A stretch of DNA of 61,872 nt. Source: an uncultured Pelagimonas sp. (GTDB taxonomy: Bacteria > Pseudomonadota > Alphaproteobacteria > Rhodobacterales > Rhodobacteraceae). The position numbers were made by a program, and so were the translations under genes. The stretch lies in NCBI GenBank assembly GCA_947497905.1, contig CANMIH010000019.1, forward strand, positions 1 through 61,872. The letters run 5' to 3'. The notes beneath the pieces were generated by a model, which worked only from the letters and a program-made list of their open reading frames with translations, did not search any database and had not been told where the DNA came from. Shown piece by piece: positions 9,395-16,881 of the stretch; position 1 is the stretch's first letter; every line of letters starts with the position of its first letter.

Positions 9395-10104
9395 TCGACG
9401 GCCTCCCCGATGATGCTGGTTTCGCGTTTGGCGGCCAGACGAGTCAGGTAATCCCAAACACAGACAGCCAGAAGAATGGTACCGATCGACATCGGAAGCT
9501 GGGGCACCCACACAGGCGTATAGACCCATTCACTGCCGGATTTGGCCCAGAGATCCCCCCATTTGGCGGGCGAGGTCACAAACATCTCGAAGAAGGTGAT
9601 GAGCCATTCCGGCGTGAAATCCTGACCCTGTGTGCGGTCGTTCAGCATCTTAGAGAAGATGTTGGTTTTGATGGCATACCGAGCAAAATAGGTGGCGGTA
9701 CAGGCCGCAACCCACATGGCGAACAGGTCAAGCCAAAGCTGGGTAAAGCGGTTCATGTTGAGGAAAATCGAAACCCGGATATGCGCACCACGGGTCAGGG
9801 CATGGGCCAGCGCAAAAAACGAAGTGCCCGCCATGGCATAGCCCGCATATTCGGTTGATCCGGGAAAGGTGAGCCCGGACCAGCGGGCGATCATTTGTGC
9901 GACGATCAACAACAGGATCGACACCATGAGACAGGCCGCGAGAACACCAGAGGCCAGATACACGCGATCTAACAGACGCCAGATTGGTGCTAGAATTCGT
10001 TGGGCGGGGTCTCGGAAAAAGAGGCAGAACAGGACCAGACAGGTCGGCAGTACAAATAGCCAGACCCACAATGGCAGTCCTAGGAAGGGGTGCCAGTCAC
10101 GCAA
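9391..10104 (-). CDS. dctQ: TRAP transporter small permease subunit (DctQ type)
   Basis: The 237-residue membrane protein is larger than most DctQ subunits (150-200 residues). It has an extra N-terminal membrane segment (about 9-30) before the usual four. The DctQ core is seen in VAQMIARWSGLTFPGSTEYA, followed by a GAHIRVSIFL segment. I chose the TTG start because GGAGGA lies six bases before it and the nearest ATG is out of frame. The insertion between segments 3 and 4 (about 145-200) is unusual. Confidence 0.9.
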   Translation of the reverse strand: MRDWHPFLGLPLWVWLFVLPTCLVLFCLFFRDPAQRILAPIWRLLDRVYLASGVLAACLMVSILLLIVAQMIARWSGLTFPGSTEYAGYAMAGTSFFALAHALTRGAHIRVSIFLNMNRFTQLWLDLFAMWVAACTATYFARYAIKTNIFSKMLNDRTQGQDFTPEWLITFFEMFVTSPAKWGDLWAKSGSEWVYTPVWVPQLPMSIGTILLAVCVWDYLTRLAAKRETSIIGEAVE

Positions 10105-10139
10105 GGCGCGTCCTCCATTGTTTTGAGGATAGTCGCAAA

Positions 10140-10165
10140 GCCCCGCCCGTTGGGACGGACGGGGC
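10140..10165 (-). terminator. Hairpin between dctP and dctQ
   Basis: GCCCCG and CCGT arms pair across a short loop just behind the dctP stop (read on the minus strand), followed by TTTGCGA. It has only a short T run, so it is probably a partial terminator or a stabiliser of dctP mRNA. This fits the usual excess of binding protein over permease. Confidence 0.6.
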
Positions 10166-10185
10166 CAATGTGCGATGAAGAAAGA

Positions 10186-11160
10186 TTAGTTCGCGTTGTA
10201 GGCGTCGAGGATCGCCTGACCGTCGTCACCAGCCTGTTCCAGCCAGTCTGCGGTCATTTTTGCGCCAATCGCTTCCAGCTCGGCGCGGAACCCGTCGCCG
10301 GCGTCTTCAACCTTCATGCCGTTGTCGGAGAGCTGCTCGAAGTACCAGTTCGCAAGTTCAGCCGATTTTGCGGAACACGCTGCACCGGTCTCATCCGCGG
10401 CTTTCTGGACTGCCGCCTGAGTTTCAGCGCTCAGGCCTTCCCAAACCTGTTTGTTCACCATGACATAGTTGCGTGGCAGCCAGGCGTTGACCTTGTAGTA
10501 ATGGGTCAGATGTTCCCAAACTTTACGGTCATATCCGGTTGAACCCGAAGAAATGAAGGCTTCGGCAACACCGGTTGCCAGAGCCTGGCTGAGTTCGGCG
10601 GCTTCAACCTGAACCGGGATCATGCCCAGCTCTTCTGCGAAGGTCGCAGTGGCGGTGTTATAGCTGCGGAATTTGATGCCTTTGGTATCGTCAGACGAGG
10701 CCACCTCTTTTTTGAAGTAGAACCCCTGACCGGGCCACGGGCAGGTGTAAAGCGCCACAAGGTTCAGGTCGGACAGCTGATTGTTGACCTTATCTTTGGC
10801 CGCTTGCCACAGCTTTTCGTTGTCTTCGTAAGACGTGGCGACAAAGGGAAGGTTGTCCCACCCCAATAGGGGCGCTTCGTTGGCATGAGCCGACATAAAG
10901 CGTTCGCCGATCGGCACCTGCGAGGTCTGGATGGCGCGTTTGATCTCGCCGCCTTTGAACAGCGATCCGCCCGCGTGCACTGTGATGTCGATGTCGCCAC
11001 CGGTGTAGTCACGAACTTTATCGGCAAACACCACACCCATTTCTGAGTGGAAGTTGCTTGCGGCATAGGCCATCGGCATGTCCCACTTTTCAGCGGATAC
11101 CGCAGATGCACTGAGTGCGATTGCCGTCACTGCGGCGGAGGTTTTCAACATTGTTTTCAT
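10186..11160 (-). CDS. dctP: TRAP transporter solute-binding protein (DctP type)
   Basis: A periplasmic binding protein of 324 residues. The signal peptide begins MKTMLKTSAAVTAIALSASA and ends near SAVSA-EKW. The mature part shows the DctP fold pattern, including KGIKFRSYN, whose Arg usually clamps a substrate carboxylate, and EAFISSGSTGYD. An upstream in-frame start at 11199 is rejected because GGGAG lies just before the ATG at 11160. It follows the flavoprotein gene by 47 bases. The substrate is probably a carboxylate or amino acid but cannot be named. Confidence 0.95.
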   Translation of the reverse strand: MKTMLKTSAAVTAIALSASAVSAEKWDMPMAYAASNFHSEMGVVFADKVRDYTGGDIDITVHAGGSLFKGGEIKRAIQTSQVPIGERFMSAHANEAPLLGWDNLPFVATSYEDNEKLWQAAKDKVNNQLSDLNLVALYTCPWPGQGFYFKKEVASSDDTKGIKFRSYNTATATFAEELGMIPVQVEAAELSQALATGVAEAFISSGSTGYDRKVWEHLTHYYKVNAWLPRNYVMVNKQVWEGLSAETQAAVQKAADETGAACSAKSAELANWYFEQLSDNGMKVEDAGDGFRAELEAIGAKMTADWLEQAGDDGQAILDAYNAN

Positions 11161-11207
11161 TTGGAGACTCCCTGTTTTGATTGTTTTGTTGGTTTTCATT
11201 TTTTTTG

Positions 11208-12446
11208 TTATGCGAAACGCCCCGGTTCATAGGGGCGCATATCGATGTTGGTCGTGCGGCCAAGGATCATATCGGCCACCATGCGTCCGGTTTTGGGGCC
11301 GCCGGTTAAACCGATGTGATGGTGGCCAAAGGCGGCATAAACTCCGCTTTGACCCACTTCGCCGATCAAGGGCAGACTGTCGCTTGGGGCTGGGCGAAAT
11401 CCCAGCCATTCGTCTTCCTCGCTTGCGGTCAGACTGGGGAAAAACTCTTTCACCTTTTTGCGCAACAGCGCCAATGGCGCCCGCGACGGTGTTTCTGTCA
11501 TCCCACCAAATTCAACCACACCGGCACAACGTAGCCCTTGATCCATTGGAGCTGCAACAAATTTCCCTGCGGCGAGCATCATCGGGCTGTTGGGCATCTG
11601 ATTGGGATTGCGGAACACGATATGGTAGCCGCGTTCAGCTTCGATCGGGACATTGATGCCCAGTTTGCCCATCAGGGGTTTCGACCAAACACCGGTAGCC
11701 AGCACCGCCTGATCGCAATCAAACCGCCCCTGCGTTGTTTCAACTGCCGAGATCTTGCCGCCGCTGAGGTCAAAGTCTTTCACTTCGGCCTGAACAAAGG
11801 TTCCGCCCATTTCGGTCAGCAAAGCCACAAGATCTTTGACGTAATTGGCGGGGTTGAGAATATAGCCGTGGTTTTTGTTGTTGGCCAAGAGCTTGATGTC
11901 TTTTGACAAGATGGGTTCCATCTCTTGGACGGCACCGCCCTCGATCAGTTCGGGCACAAAACCCGCTTTTCGGCGCAGCTCCCAGGTGTAGGCATCTGCC
12001 TCAAACGCCGCCCGATCCGCATAGGCAAAGTTATAGTCGCTGGTCTGGATCCATTTCTCGGCGGGTGTGCCGCGTGTCAGGGCCTGATGTTGTTCAACGC
12101 TGTCGCCCACTATGTGTGTAAGCCCCTCGGCGATGCGACGTGTGTCGGCATCATTGGCGTGTGACATGTATTTCATCAACCACGGCAAGAGCTTTGGCAG
12201 ATACCCCCAGCGCACAAAAAGTGGAAAATTGGGATCCAACAGGAGTTTGGGGCCTTTTGCCGTCAAGCCGGGCGCAGTCACCGGCGCGACCGAACAGCTG
12301 GCGAGGATACAGCCATTGCCATAGCTGGTGCCCATTCCGGGTTCACCCTTGTCGATCAGAGTGACGTCATGGCCGCCGCGCTGCAACCAAAGTGCCGTGG
12401 CTGCGCCAACTATACCTGCGCCAACGACAATGGTTCGCTTGCTCAT
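11208..12446 (-). CDS. FAD-dependent D-amino-acid-dehydrogenase-like oxidoreductase
   Basis: A flavoprotein of the DAO/DadA superfamily with 412 residues. The FAD-binding Rossmann motif is VVGAGIVGAATALWL near residue 6. The second nucleotide contact is VLATGVWSKPL and the C-terminal signature is GFRPAPSDSLPLIGEVG, as in DadA. Such enzymes oxidise D-amino acids, hydroxyprolines or opine-like secondary amines. It heads an operon with a TRAP uptake system and is divergent from a LysR gene, so it likely oxidises the imported compound. The start MSKRTIVV is preceded by AGAAGG; an earlier start at 12503 would run through two hairpins. Confidence 0.9.
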   Translation of the reverse strand: MSKRTIVVGAGIVGAATALWLQRGGHDVTLIDKGEPGMGTSYGNGCILASCSVAPVTAPGLTAKGPKLLLDPNFPLFVRWGYLPKLLPWLMKYMSHANDADTRRIAEGLTHIVGDSVEQHQALTRGTPAEKWIQTSDYNFAYADRAAFEADAYTWELRRKAGFVPELIEGGAVQEMEPILSKDIKLLANNKNHGYILNPANYVKDLVALLTEMGGTFVQAEVKDFDLSGGKISAVETTQGRFDCDQAVLATGVWSKPLMGKLGINVPIEAERGYHIVFRNPNQMPNSPMMLAAGKFVAAPMDQGLRCAGVVEFGGMTETPSRAPLALLRKKVKEFFPSLTASEEDEWLGFRPAPSDSLPLIGEVGQSGVYAAFGHHHIGLTGGPKTGRMVADMILGRTTNIDMRPYEPGRFA

Positions 12447-12463
12447 AATCTGTGCCTTCTCTT

Positions 12464-12517
12464 CACCTGATCCGATCAGGTGTCTTGCCTGGGTCGCGGG
12501 CACCAGATCTCTGGTGC
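12464..12517 (-). promoter_or_regulatory. Two perfect hairpins in the flavoprotein leader
   Basis: GCACCAGA-TC-TCTGGTGC (12500-12517) and CACCTGAT-CCG-ATCAGGTG (12464-12482) each have perfect 8-base arms. The second ends about a dozen bases before the ribosome binding site. The arms resemble each other. They could be operators or leader RNA hairpins. Confidence 0.55.
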
Positions 12518-12555
12518 GAGATCTTAAGGATGCGGAAAGAAATCCATCATGGCTA

Positions 12556-12584
12556 ATACTAATTTATAGAAAGTCTATAAACAA
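12556..12584 (-). promoter_or_regulatory. Predicted promoter of the flavoprotein-TRAP operon
   Basis: On the minus strand TTGTTT (12584-12579) and TAGTAT (12561-12556) are spaced by 17 bases. The LysR inverted repeat fills the spacer. Prediction only. Confidence 0.45.
12563..12581. promoter_or_regulatory. Inverted repeat, likely LysR operator
   Basis: TTTATAGA-AAG-TCTATAAA is a perfect 8+3+8 inverted repeat in the divergent region between the flavoprotein gene and the LysR gene. It is 20 bases before the LysR start. LysR proteins bind AT-rich dyads of this type next to their own gene. Confidence 0.65.
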
Positions 12585-12601
12585 AAGTGATATGCAAGCC
12601 T

Positions 12602-13498
12602 ATGCAACTTCGATTTAGACAGCTTCAGGCGCTTCACGCGATCATCCAAACCGGGACCGTTACGGGGGCCGCAAATTTCCTTGGTATTTCGCAGCCCGGC
12701 ATCTCCAATTTGTTGAACCAGCTGGAGCGGCAGACCAAGTTCAAGCTGTTTGAACGTGAAAAGGGGCGCCTGATTGCAACGCCTGAGGCTCTGATCTTGT
12801 ATCAAGAAATTGATACCGTGGTGCGCGGGATCGACCACGTCACCCAATCGGTGATTGACCTTCAAAACAAGAAAGCGGGTCAGCTTCAGGTCGCGTCGCA
12901 ACACTCGCTGTCGTTTGGGCCTCTGCCAGGCATGATTGCGCGATTTGCCCAGGATCGGCCCGAGATGTCGATTGCCTTTCAGGCGCAATATTCGACGAAA
13001 ATCCAGGAATGGGTGATGTCGGGGTTGTTTGAGATCGGGCTGTGTGAGCTGCCTTTGCTCTACGATGCGTTTGATGTGCATCCGATCACCGTAAATACGG
13101 TGATTGCTGTGCCGGAGGGGGACCCTCTGACAAAGCATGAGATTTTGACGCCCGAACTTCTCGATGACGTGCCGTTTGTGGTGATGGGGCCTGAACATAT
13201 CACGCACCGCAAGTTGCGCGAGACGTTCTTAGCGAGCGGCTTTGGGTTCCGACCGCGTGTTCATTCGCACCTGTTCCGCAACTTGGTAAGCTTTGTCACC
13301 GAAGGATTGGGGGTCGCTCTTGTTGATCCCTTTGTGGTCGAGGGAGAGCAGGGGGATGGCTTTGTCGTTCGACCGTTTGAACCGACCATTCCTTTAGAGC
13401 TCGCGATAATCACGTCTCGTGCCCGACCGCTGTCTTCGATCGGGCAGGAGTTTCTTGAAATCCTCAAAACTGAGCTTGCGCCCTATCATGAGGGATAG
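12602..13498 (+). CDS. LysR-family transcriptional regulator
   Basis: DNA-binding regulator of 298 residues. The winged helix is at 1-65 (LQALHAIIQTGTVTGAANFLGISQPGISNLLNQLE) and the co-inducer domain fills the rest. The N-terminal pattern is reminiscent of the OccR/NocR opine subgroup, which would fit the divergent DadA-like flavoprotein; this is a remembered resemblance. I chose ATG at 12602; a GTG five codons earlier is possible. Likely controls the divergent flavoprotein-TRAP operon. It ends three bases from the converging thiamine-diphosphate enzyme gene. Confidence 0.93.
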   Translation: MQLRFRQLQALHAIIQTGTVTGAANFLGISQPGISNLLNQLERQTKFKLFEREKGRLIATPEALILYQEIDTVVRGIDHVTQSVIDLQNKKAGQLQVASQHSLSFGPLPGMIARFAQDRPEMSIAFQAQYSTKIQEWVMSGLFEIGLCELPLLYDAFDVHPITVNTVIAVPEGDPLTKHEILTPELLDDVPFVVMGPEHITHRKLRETFLASGFGFRPRVHSHLFRNLVSFVTEGLGVALVDPFVVEGEQGDGFVVRPFEPTIPLELAIITSRARPLSSIGQEFLEILKTELAPYHEG

Positions 13499-13501
13499 GG
13501 T

Positions 13502-15193
13502 TCACCCCATCCAGCGGCGCACAGGCGCGTTACTTTCCTCCAACGGCTGCACCACCACGTCGATCAACGTTGGTCCGTCATGGGCAATGGCCTCTTTCAT
13601 CACACGTTCCAGATCTGCGGGATCTTCAACACGCCAGCTTTTGACGCCATAGGCCGAGGCCACTTTGGCGTGATCCACGCGACCGAAATCGACGTTGTAG
13701 TACCGTTTATCTTTGTCGGCCATCTGACTGGCTTTGATCCAACCGAAGTTGGCATTTGAGAAGACGATAAAGGTGATCGGGACATTGTGACGGCACACGG
13801 TCTCAAGTTCGCCAACGGTAAAGCCAAACGAGCCGTCACCCATCATCGCAACGGTTTTTGATGTTGGACGCCCGAACCACGCGCCGACAGCTGCCGACAT
13901 CGAATACCCCAGAGCGCCATGGGCGCGGTTGGTGATAAAATGACGGCCTGGTTGCGGCAGTTGGTAATAGGCCGAGAAATACGGGCAACTTGTCCCGGGA
14001 TCGGACACGATGGTCGCGTCCTCTGGCAGAACGCGGTTCAGCGTAGCAATCACGCGTTCCGGGCGCATCGGTGCTTCGTTGCTGGCGGCCAGAGTGTTGA
14101 AGATGTCAAACTTGCGTTTTTTCAGCTCGGCCACTGCCGCGGCCCCGCCAAATGTATCTGCCCCTTGATCGCGGCTGTCCAGAACCCGATTGACCTCGGC
14201 GAGTGAAAGGCGCAGGTCGCCAACCACGCCAACCTCGGTCTGGTAGTTGGCGCCCATCACCATGGGGTCATTGTCGAAATGCACGATGCGCGCACCGGGC
14301 TTTGGTGCCTCCCAGCGCGAGGTGGTGGTCGATCCCGCACGGCAGCCCATAAAGACAACCAGATCGGCGTTTTCCATCATCTCCCAGGTTTGATCTGTGC
14401 CGCCGTTTGAGCCAACAACACCGACGCATTGAGCGTGGGTTTCGGCCAGTGAGCCCTGGCCTGAAATCGAGGTTGCAACGGGAATGTCCAGACGTGTGGC
14501 CAGGCGTGACAGCTCTTCCATCGCGCCGGCAATGACCACGCCGCCACCGCAGACGATCAGGGGGCTTTTCGCCGAGAGAATGGCATCAACTGCGGCCTCG
14601 GCGGCTCCGGGTTCGGGGCCTTGTGGGTAGGCTGGATAGCTTTGATGCTTTGCATCGGCCCAGACGTCAGAGGGATCCACATCGTCATATTGAATATCAT
14701 AGGGCAAACCCAGATGTGCGGCCCCGGAACGACCTGTGGTCATGGCGCGAAATGCCCCACGCACCATGCGTGGAATATGGGCGGCCTGTTTGATCACAGT
14801 GTTCCATTTGGTCAGAGGCCGCATGAGGGCGTCCTGGTCCACCTCGGTCAGAGGGTACTTGCCATAAGAAGCAACAGAGATGTCGGTGGTGATGCCCAGA
14901 ACGGCATAGGAGCTTTCTGAAGCTTCGATGAGGCCGGGCAAAATATATGTTGCCCCGCCCCCCGATGGACCTTCTGCAACGCCGACTCGACCTGTCACAC
15001 GCGAATACCCATCGGCCATATAGGTGGCTGACCGCTCGTCGCGGGTCAGCACGTGTTTGATGTTGTGATCCAGCGTCAACATTGCGTCATAGAAGGGCAG
15101 GGTGGTGTCGCCACACAGGCCAAAAATGTGTTGTACGCCATGGGCTTCAAGGCTGCGCACCATGGCCTCTGCGCCATTCAGTTTGTTGCTCAT
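13502..15193 (-). CDS. Thiamine-diphosphate enzyme, acetolactate-synthase-like
   Basis: A 563-residue enzyme with the three-domain layout of the acetohydroxyacid synthase/decarboxylase family. The activating Glu is in LTRDERSATYMADGYSRVTG (near residue 55). The cofactor motif is MGDGSFGFTVGELET with the partner SNANFGW about 30 residues on. Family members make or break C-C bonds of 2-keto acids. The specific reaction is unknown. It does not look like glyoxylate carboligase, which lacks the Glu. Start set by AAAGGACAGG before the ATG. Divergent from a GntR gene whose likely operator overlaps this promoter. Confidence 0.88.
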   Translation of the reverse strand: MSNKLNGAEAMVRSLEAHGVQHIFGLCGDTTLPFYDAMLTLDHNIKHVLTRDERSATYMADGYSRVTGRVGVAEGPSGGGATYILPGLIEASESSYAVLGITTDISVASYGKYPLTEVDQDALMRPLTKWNTVIKQAAHIPRMVRGAFRAMTTGRSGAAHLGLPYDIQYDDVDPSDVWADAKHQSYPAYPQGPEPGAAEAAVDAILSAKSPLIVCGGGVVIAGAMEELSRLATRLDIPVATSISGQGSLAETHAQCVGVVGSNGGTDQTWEMMENADLVVFMGCRAGSTTTSRWEAPKPGARIVHFDNDPMVMGANYQTEVGVVGDLRLSLAEVNRVLDSRDQGADTFGGAAAVAELKKRKFDIFNTLAASNEAPMRPERVIATLNRVLPEDATIVSDPGTSCPYFSAYYQLPQPGRHFITNRAHGALGYSMSAAVGAWFGRPTSKTVAMMGDGSFGFTVGELETVCRHNVPITFIVFSNANFGWIKASQMADKDKRYYNVDFGRVDHAKVASAYGVKSWRVEDPADLERVMKEAIAHDGPTLIDVVVQPLEESNAPVRRWMG

Positions 15194-15261
15194 GTCCTGT
15201 CCTTTCAAAGATCGCTTGAGCCCACAGCGCGAAGTCGCGATGGGATTCGTTTAGCATTCAG

Positions 15262-15275
15262 AATTGTATACAATT
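15262..15275. promoter_or_regulatory. Palindromic operator AATTGTATACAATT
   Basis: A perfect 14-base palindrome between the divergent thiamine-diphosphate enzyme and GntR genes. Palindromes with a TTGTATACAA core are typical for FCD-type GntR regulators. A perfect minus-strand -35 (TTGACA at 15302-15297) would place the enzyme -10 and start next to or inside the palindrome. A plus-strand promoter (TTGAAC 15288-15293, TAGGGT 15311-15316) lies just beside it. Confidence 0.75.
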
Positions 15276-15287
15276 TAGAATACAGAC

Positions 15288-15316
15288 TTGAACACGTGTC
15301 AATCCCTCGCTAGGGT
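15288..15316 (+). promoter_or_regulatory. Predicted promoter of the GntR-racemase unit
   Basis: TTGAAC and TAGGGT are 17 bases apart and 28 bases before the GntR start. The -10 is weak. The palindrome lies 13 bases upstream of the -35. Confidence 0.4.
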
Positions 15317-15343
15317 GTCATGTGAACAAGCGGAGAAAATGTC

Positions 15344-16024
15344 GTGGTGAAACGCGAGAGCAATGTGGATCGGGTCTATGATGCGCTGCGCCAGATGGCC
15401 GTGGATTTTGCGTTCAAGCCCGACCAGCGTCTGAATGAAAGCGCGCTGGCGGCACAACTGGACACAAGCCGCACGCCTCTACGCGAGGCGTTGAATCGTC
15501 TGGTGGCGGAAGGTTTGCTGACGTTTCAAACCAATCGCGGGTTTTTCTGCCGGTCGCTGACCCCCAAAGACATTCTGGATCTGTATGAAACGCGCGTTGC
15601 CGTAGAATGCGAAGCGCTGCGCCTGTCCTGCAGTCGCGCCAGCGACGATGAGATTTGTGCGCTTGAAATGTGGTTGGCCGAGGCAGAACCAATGTATCTG
15701 TCGTCAGAAGACACCTTAGAGCTTTTGACGTTGGATGAAGAGTTTCACCTGCGGCTGGCCAGGCTTTCTGGCAACAACGAATTGCTGCGCATGCTGGCCA
15801 GTGTGAATGATCGTATCCGCTATATCCGATTGATCGATCTGAAAAACATGTGCGCCCGTTCGGGCGGCGATCCGGAAGCGCATCGCAAGATTATGCGGGC
15901 CTTGGCCGCCCGTGATGCCAAAGGCGCGGACACGGCGATGCGGTCCCATATCGAAAAACGCCGCGAACAGGCCACCGAGGCCGTCCGCATCGCGTTTTCG
16001 CAACTTTACGTACCCATGGATTAG
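15344..16024 (+). CDS. GntR-family regulator, FCD (FadR-like) subfamily
   Basis: A 226-residue ligand-sensing repressor. The GntR winged helix is at about 5-70 (DRVYDALRQMAVDFAF and SALAAQLDTSRTPLREALNRLVAEGLL). The all-helical FCD domain follows (ETRVAVECEALRL, DEEFHLRLARLSGNNEL, HRKIMRALAARD), with Asp/His ligands typical of a metal-containing effector pocket. GTG start with GGAG eight bases before. It probably represses the divergent thiamine-diphosphate enzyme and its own gene through the palindrome at 15262-15275. The next gene follows by 11 bases. Confidence 0.93.
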   Translation: MVKRESNVDRVYDALRQMAVDFAFKPDQRLNESALAAQLDTSRTPLREALNRLVAEGLLTFQTNRGFFCRSLTPKDILDLYETRVAVECEALRLSCSRASDDEICALEMWLAEAEPMYLSSEDTLELLTLDEEFHLRLARLSGNNELLRMLASVNDRIRYIRLIDLKNMCARSGGDPEAHRKIMRALAARDAKGADTAMRSHIEKRREQATEAVRIAFSQLYVPMD

Positions 16025-16035
16025 GTGAGGCAGGC

Positions 16036-16779
16036 ATGGAGCGAGGCGGAAAAACAGTCTTTGGGGCTGCGGTTGGTATTCTGATGTTGGAAACGCAGTT
16101 TCCGCGTATTCATGGCGACATGGGGAATGCACTGACCTGGGATTTCCCGGTGCATTACCGTGTGGTACGTGGAGCCAACCCGGAAAATGTCGTGCGCGGT
16201 GACCCCACACAACTGGCCGATCTGTTTATCGAAGCAGGGCGCGATCTTGTGGCAATGGGGTGCGATGGCATCACAACCAATTGCGGTTTTCTGGCGCTGA
16301 TCCAAGATCAGGTCAAAGAAGCCCTTGGTGTGCCTGTGGCCACATCCTCGTTGATGCAGGTCCCGATGGTGCAGGCGCTATTGCCTGCGGGAAAACGCGC
16401 CGGCGTCCTTACCATTTCCAAAGAAACTTTGACCCCGGCACATCTTGCCGCCGCAGGCGCTCCGCTGGATACGCCCATTGGCGGCACCGACGGGATGCGG
16501 GCGTTCACACGCGACATTCTGGGTGATGCACCGGAGATCGATTTTGAAGCCTGCCGCCTGGATATGATTGACGGCGCACGGGCTTTGGTGGCCAGCACGC
16601 CAGACCTCGGGGCGATTGTGTTGGAGTGTACAAATATGGTTCCTTATGCCCGAGATGTGCGACGGGCCACGGGGCTACCGGTGTTCTCAATCCAAAGCTT
16701 TGTCAGTTGGTTTCAAGCCGGTCTGATGCCACAACGATATAGCCTTGAGGTTGACGATCCTAGATTCGAACCCGTTTAA
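16036..16779 (+). CDS. Aspartate/glutamate/hydantoin racemase-like protein
   Basis: A 247-residue protein of the two-cysteine racemase superfamily. The catalytic pair is Cys83 in TTNCGF and Cys198 in LECTNM. These residues act as paired acid and base in aspartate and hydantoin racemases and in maleate isomerase and arylmalonate decarboxylase relatives. It is co-transcribed with the GntR gene. A racemase or isomerase next to a D-amino-acid-dehydrogenase-like enzyme suggests processing of an enantiomeric amino or hydroxy acid, but the substrate is not evident. Confidence 0.83.
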   Translation: MERGGKTVFGAAVGILMLETQFPRIHGDMGNALTWDFPVHYRVVRGANPENVVRGDPTQLADLFIEAGRDLVAMGCDGITTNCGFLALIQDQVKEALGVPVATSSLMQVPMVQALLPAGKRAGVLTISKETLTPAHLAAAGAPLDTPIGGTDGMRAFTRDILGDAPEIDFEACRLDMIDGARALVASTPDLGAIVLECTNMVPYARDVRRATGLPVFSIQSFVSWFQAGLMPQRYSLEVDDPRFEPV

Positions 16780-16881
16780 AGGTGGAGAACTTTAAATACG
16801 TTCTGCTTTGTTGTTGTCCATGCTGGACATACTAGCCAAGTGACTTAGGCTAACAGCACAGCAATACGTATTGGAGCTCGA

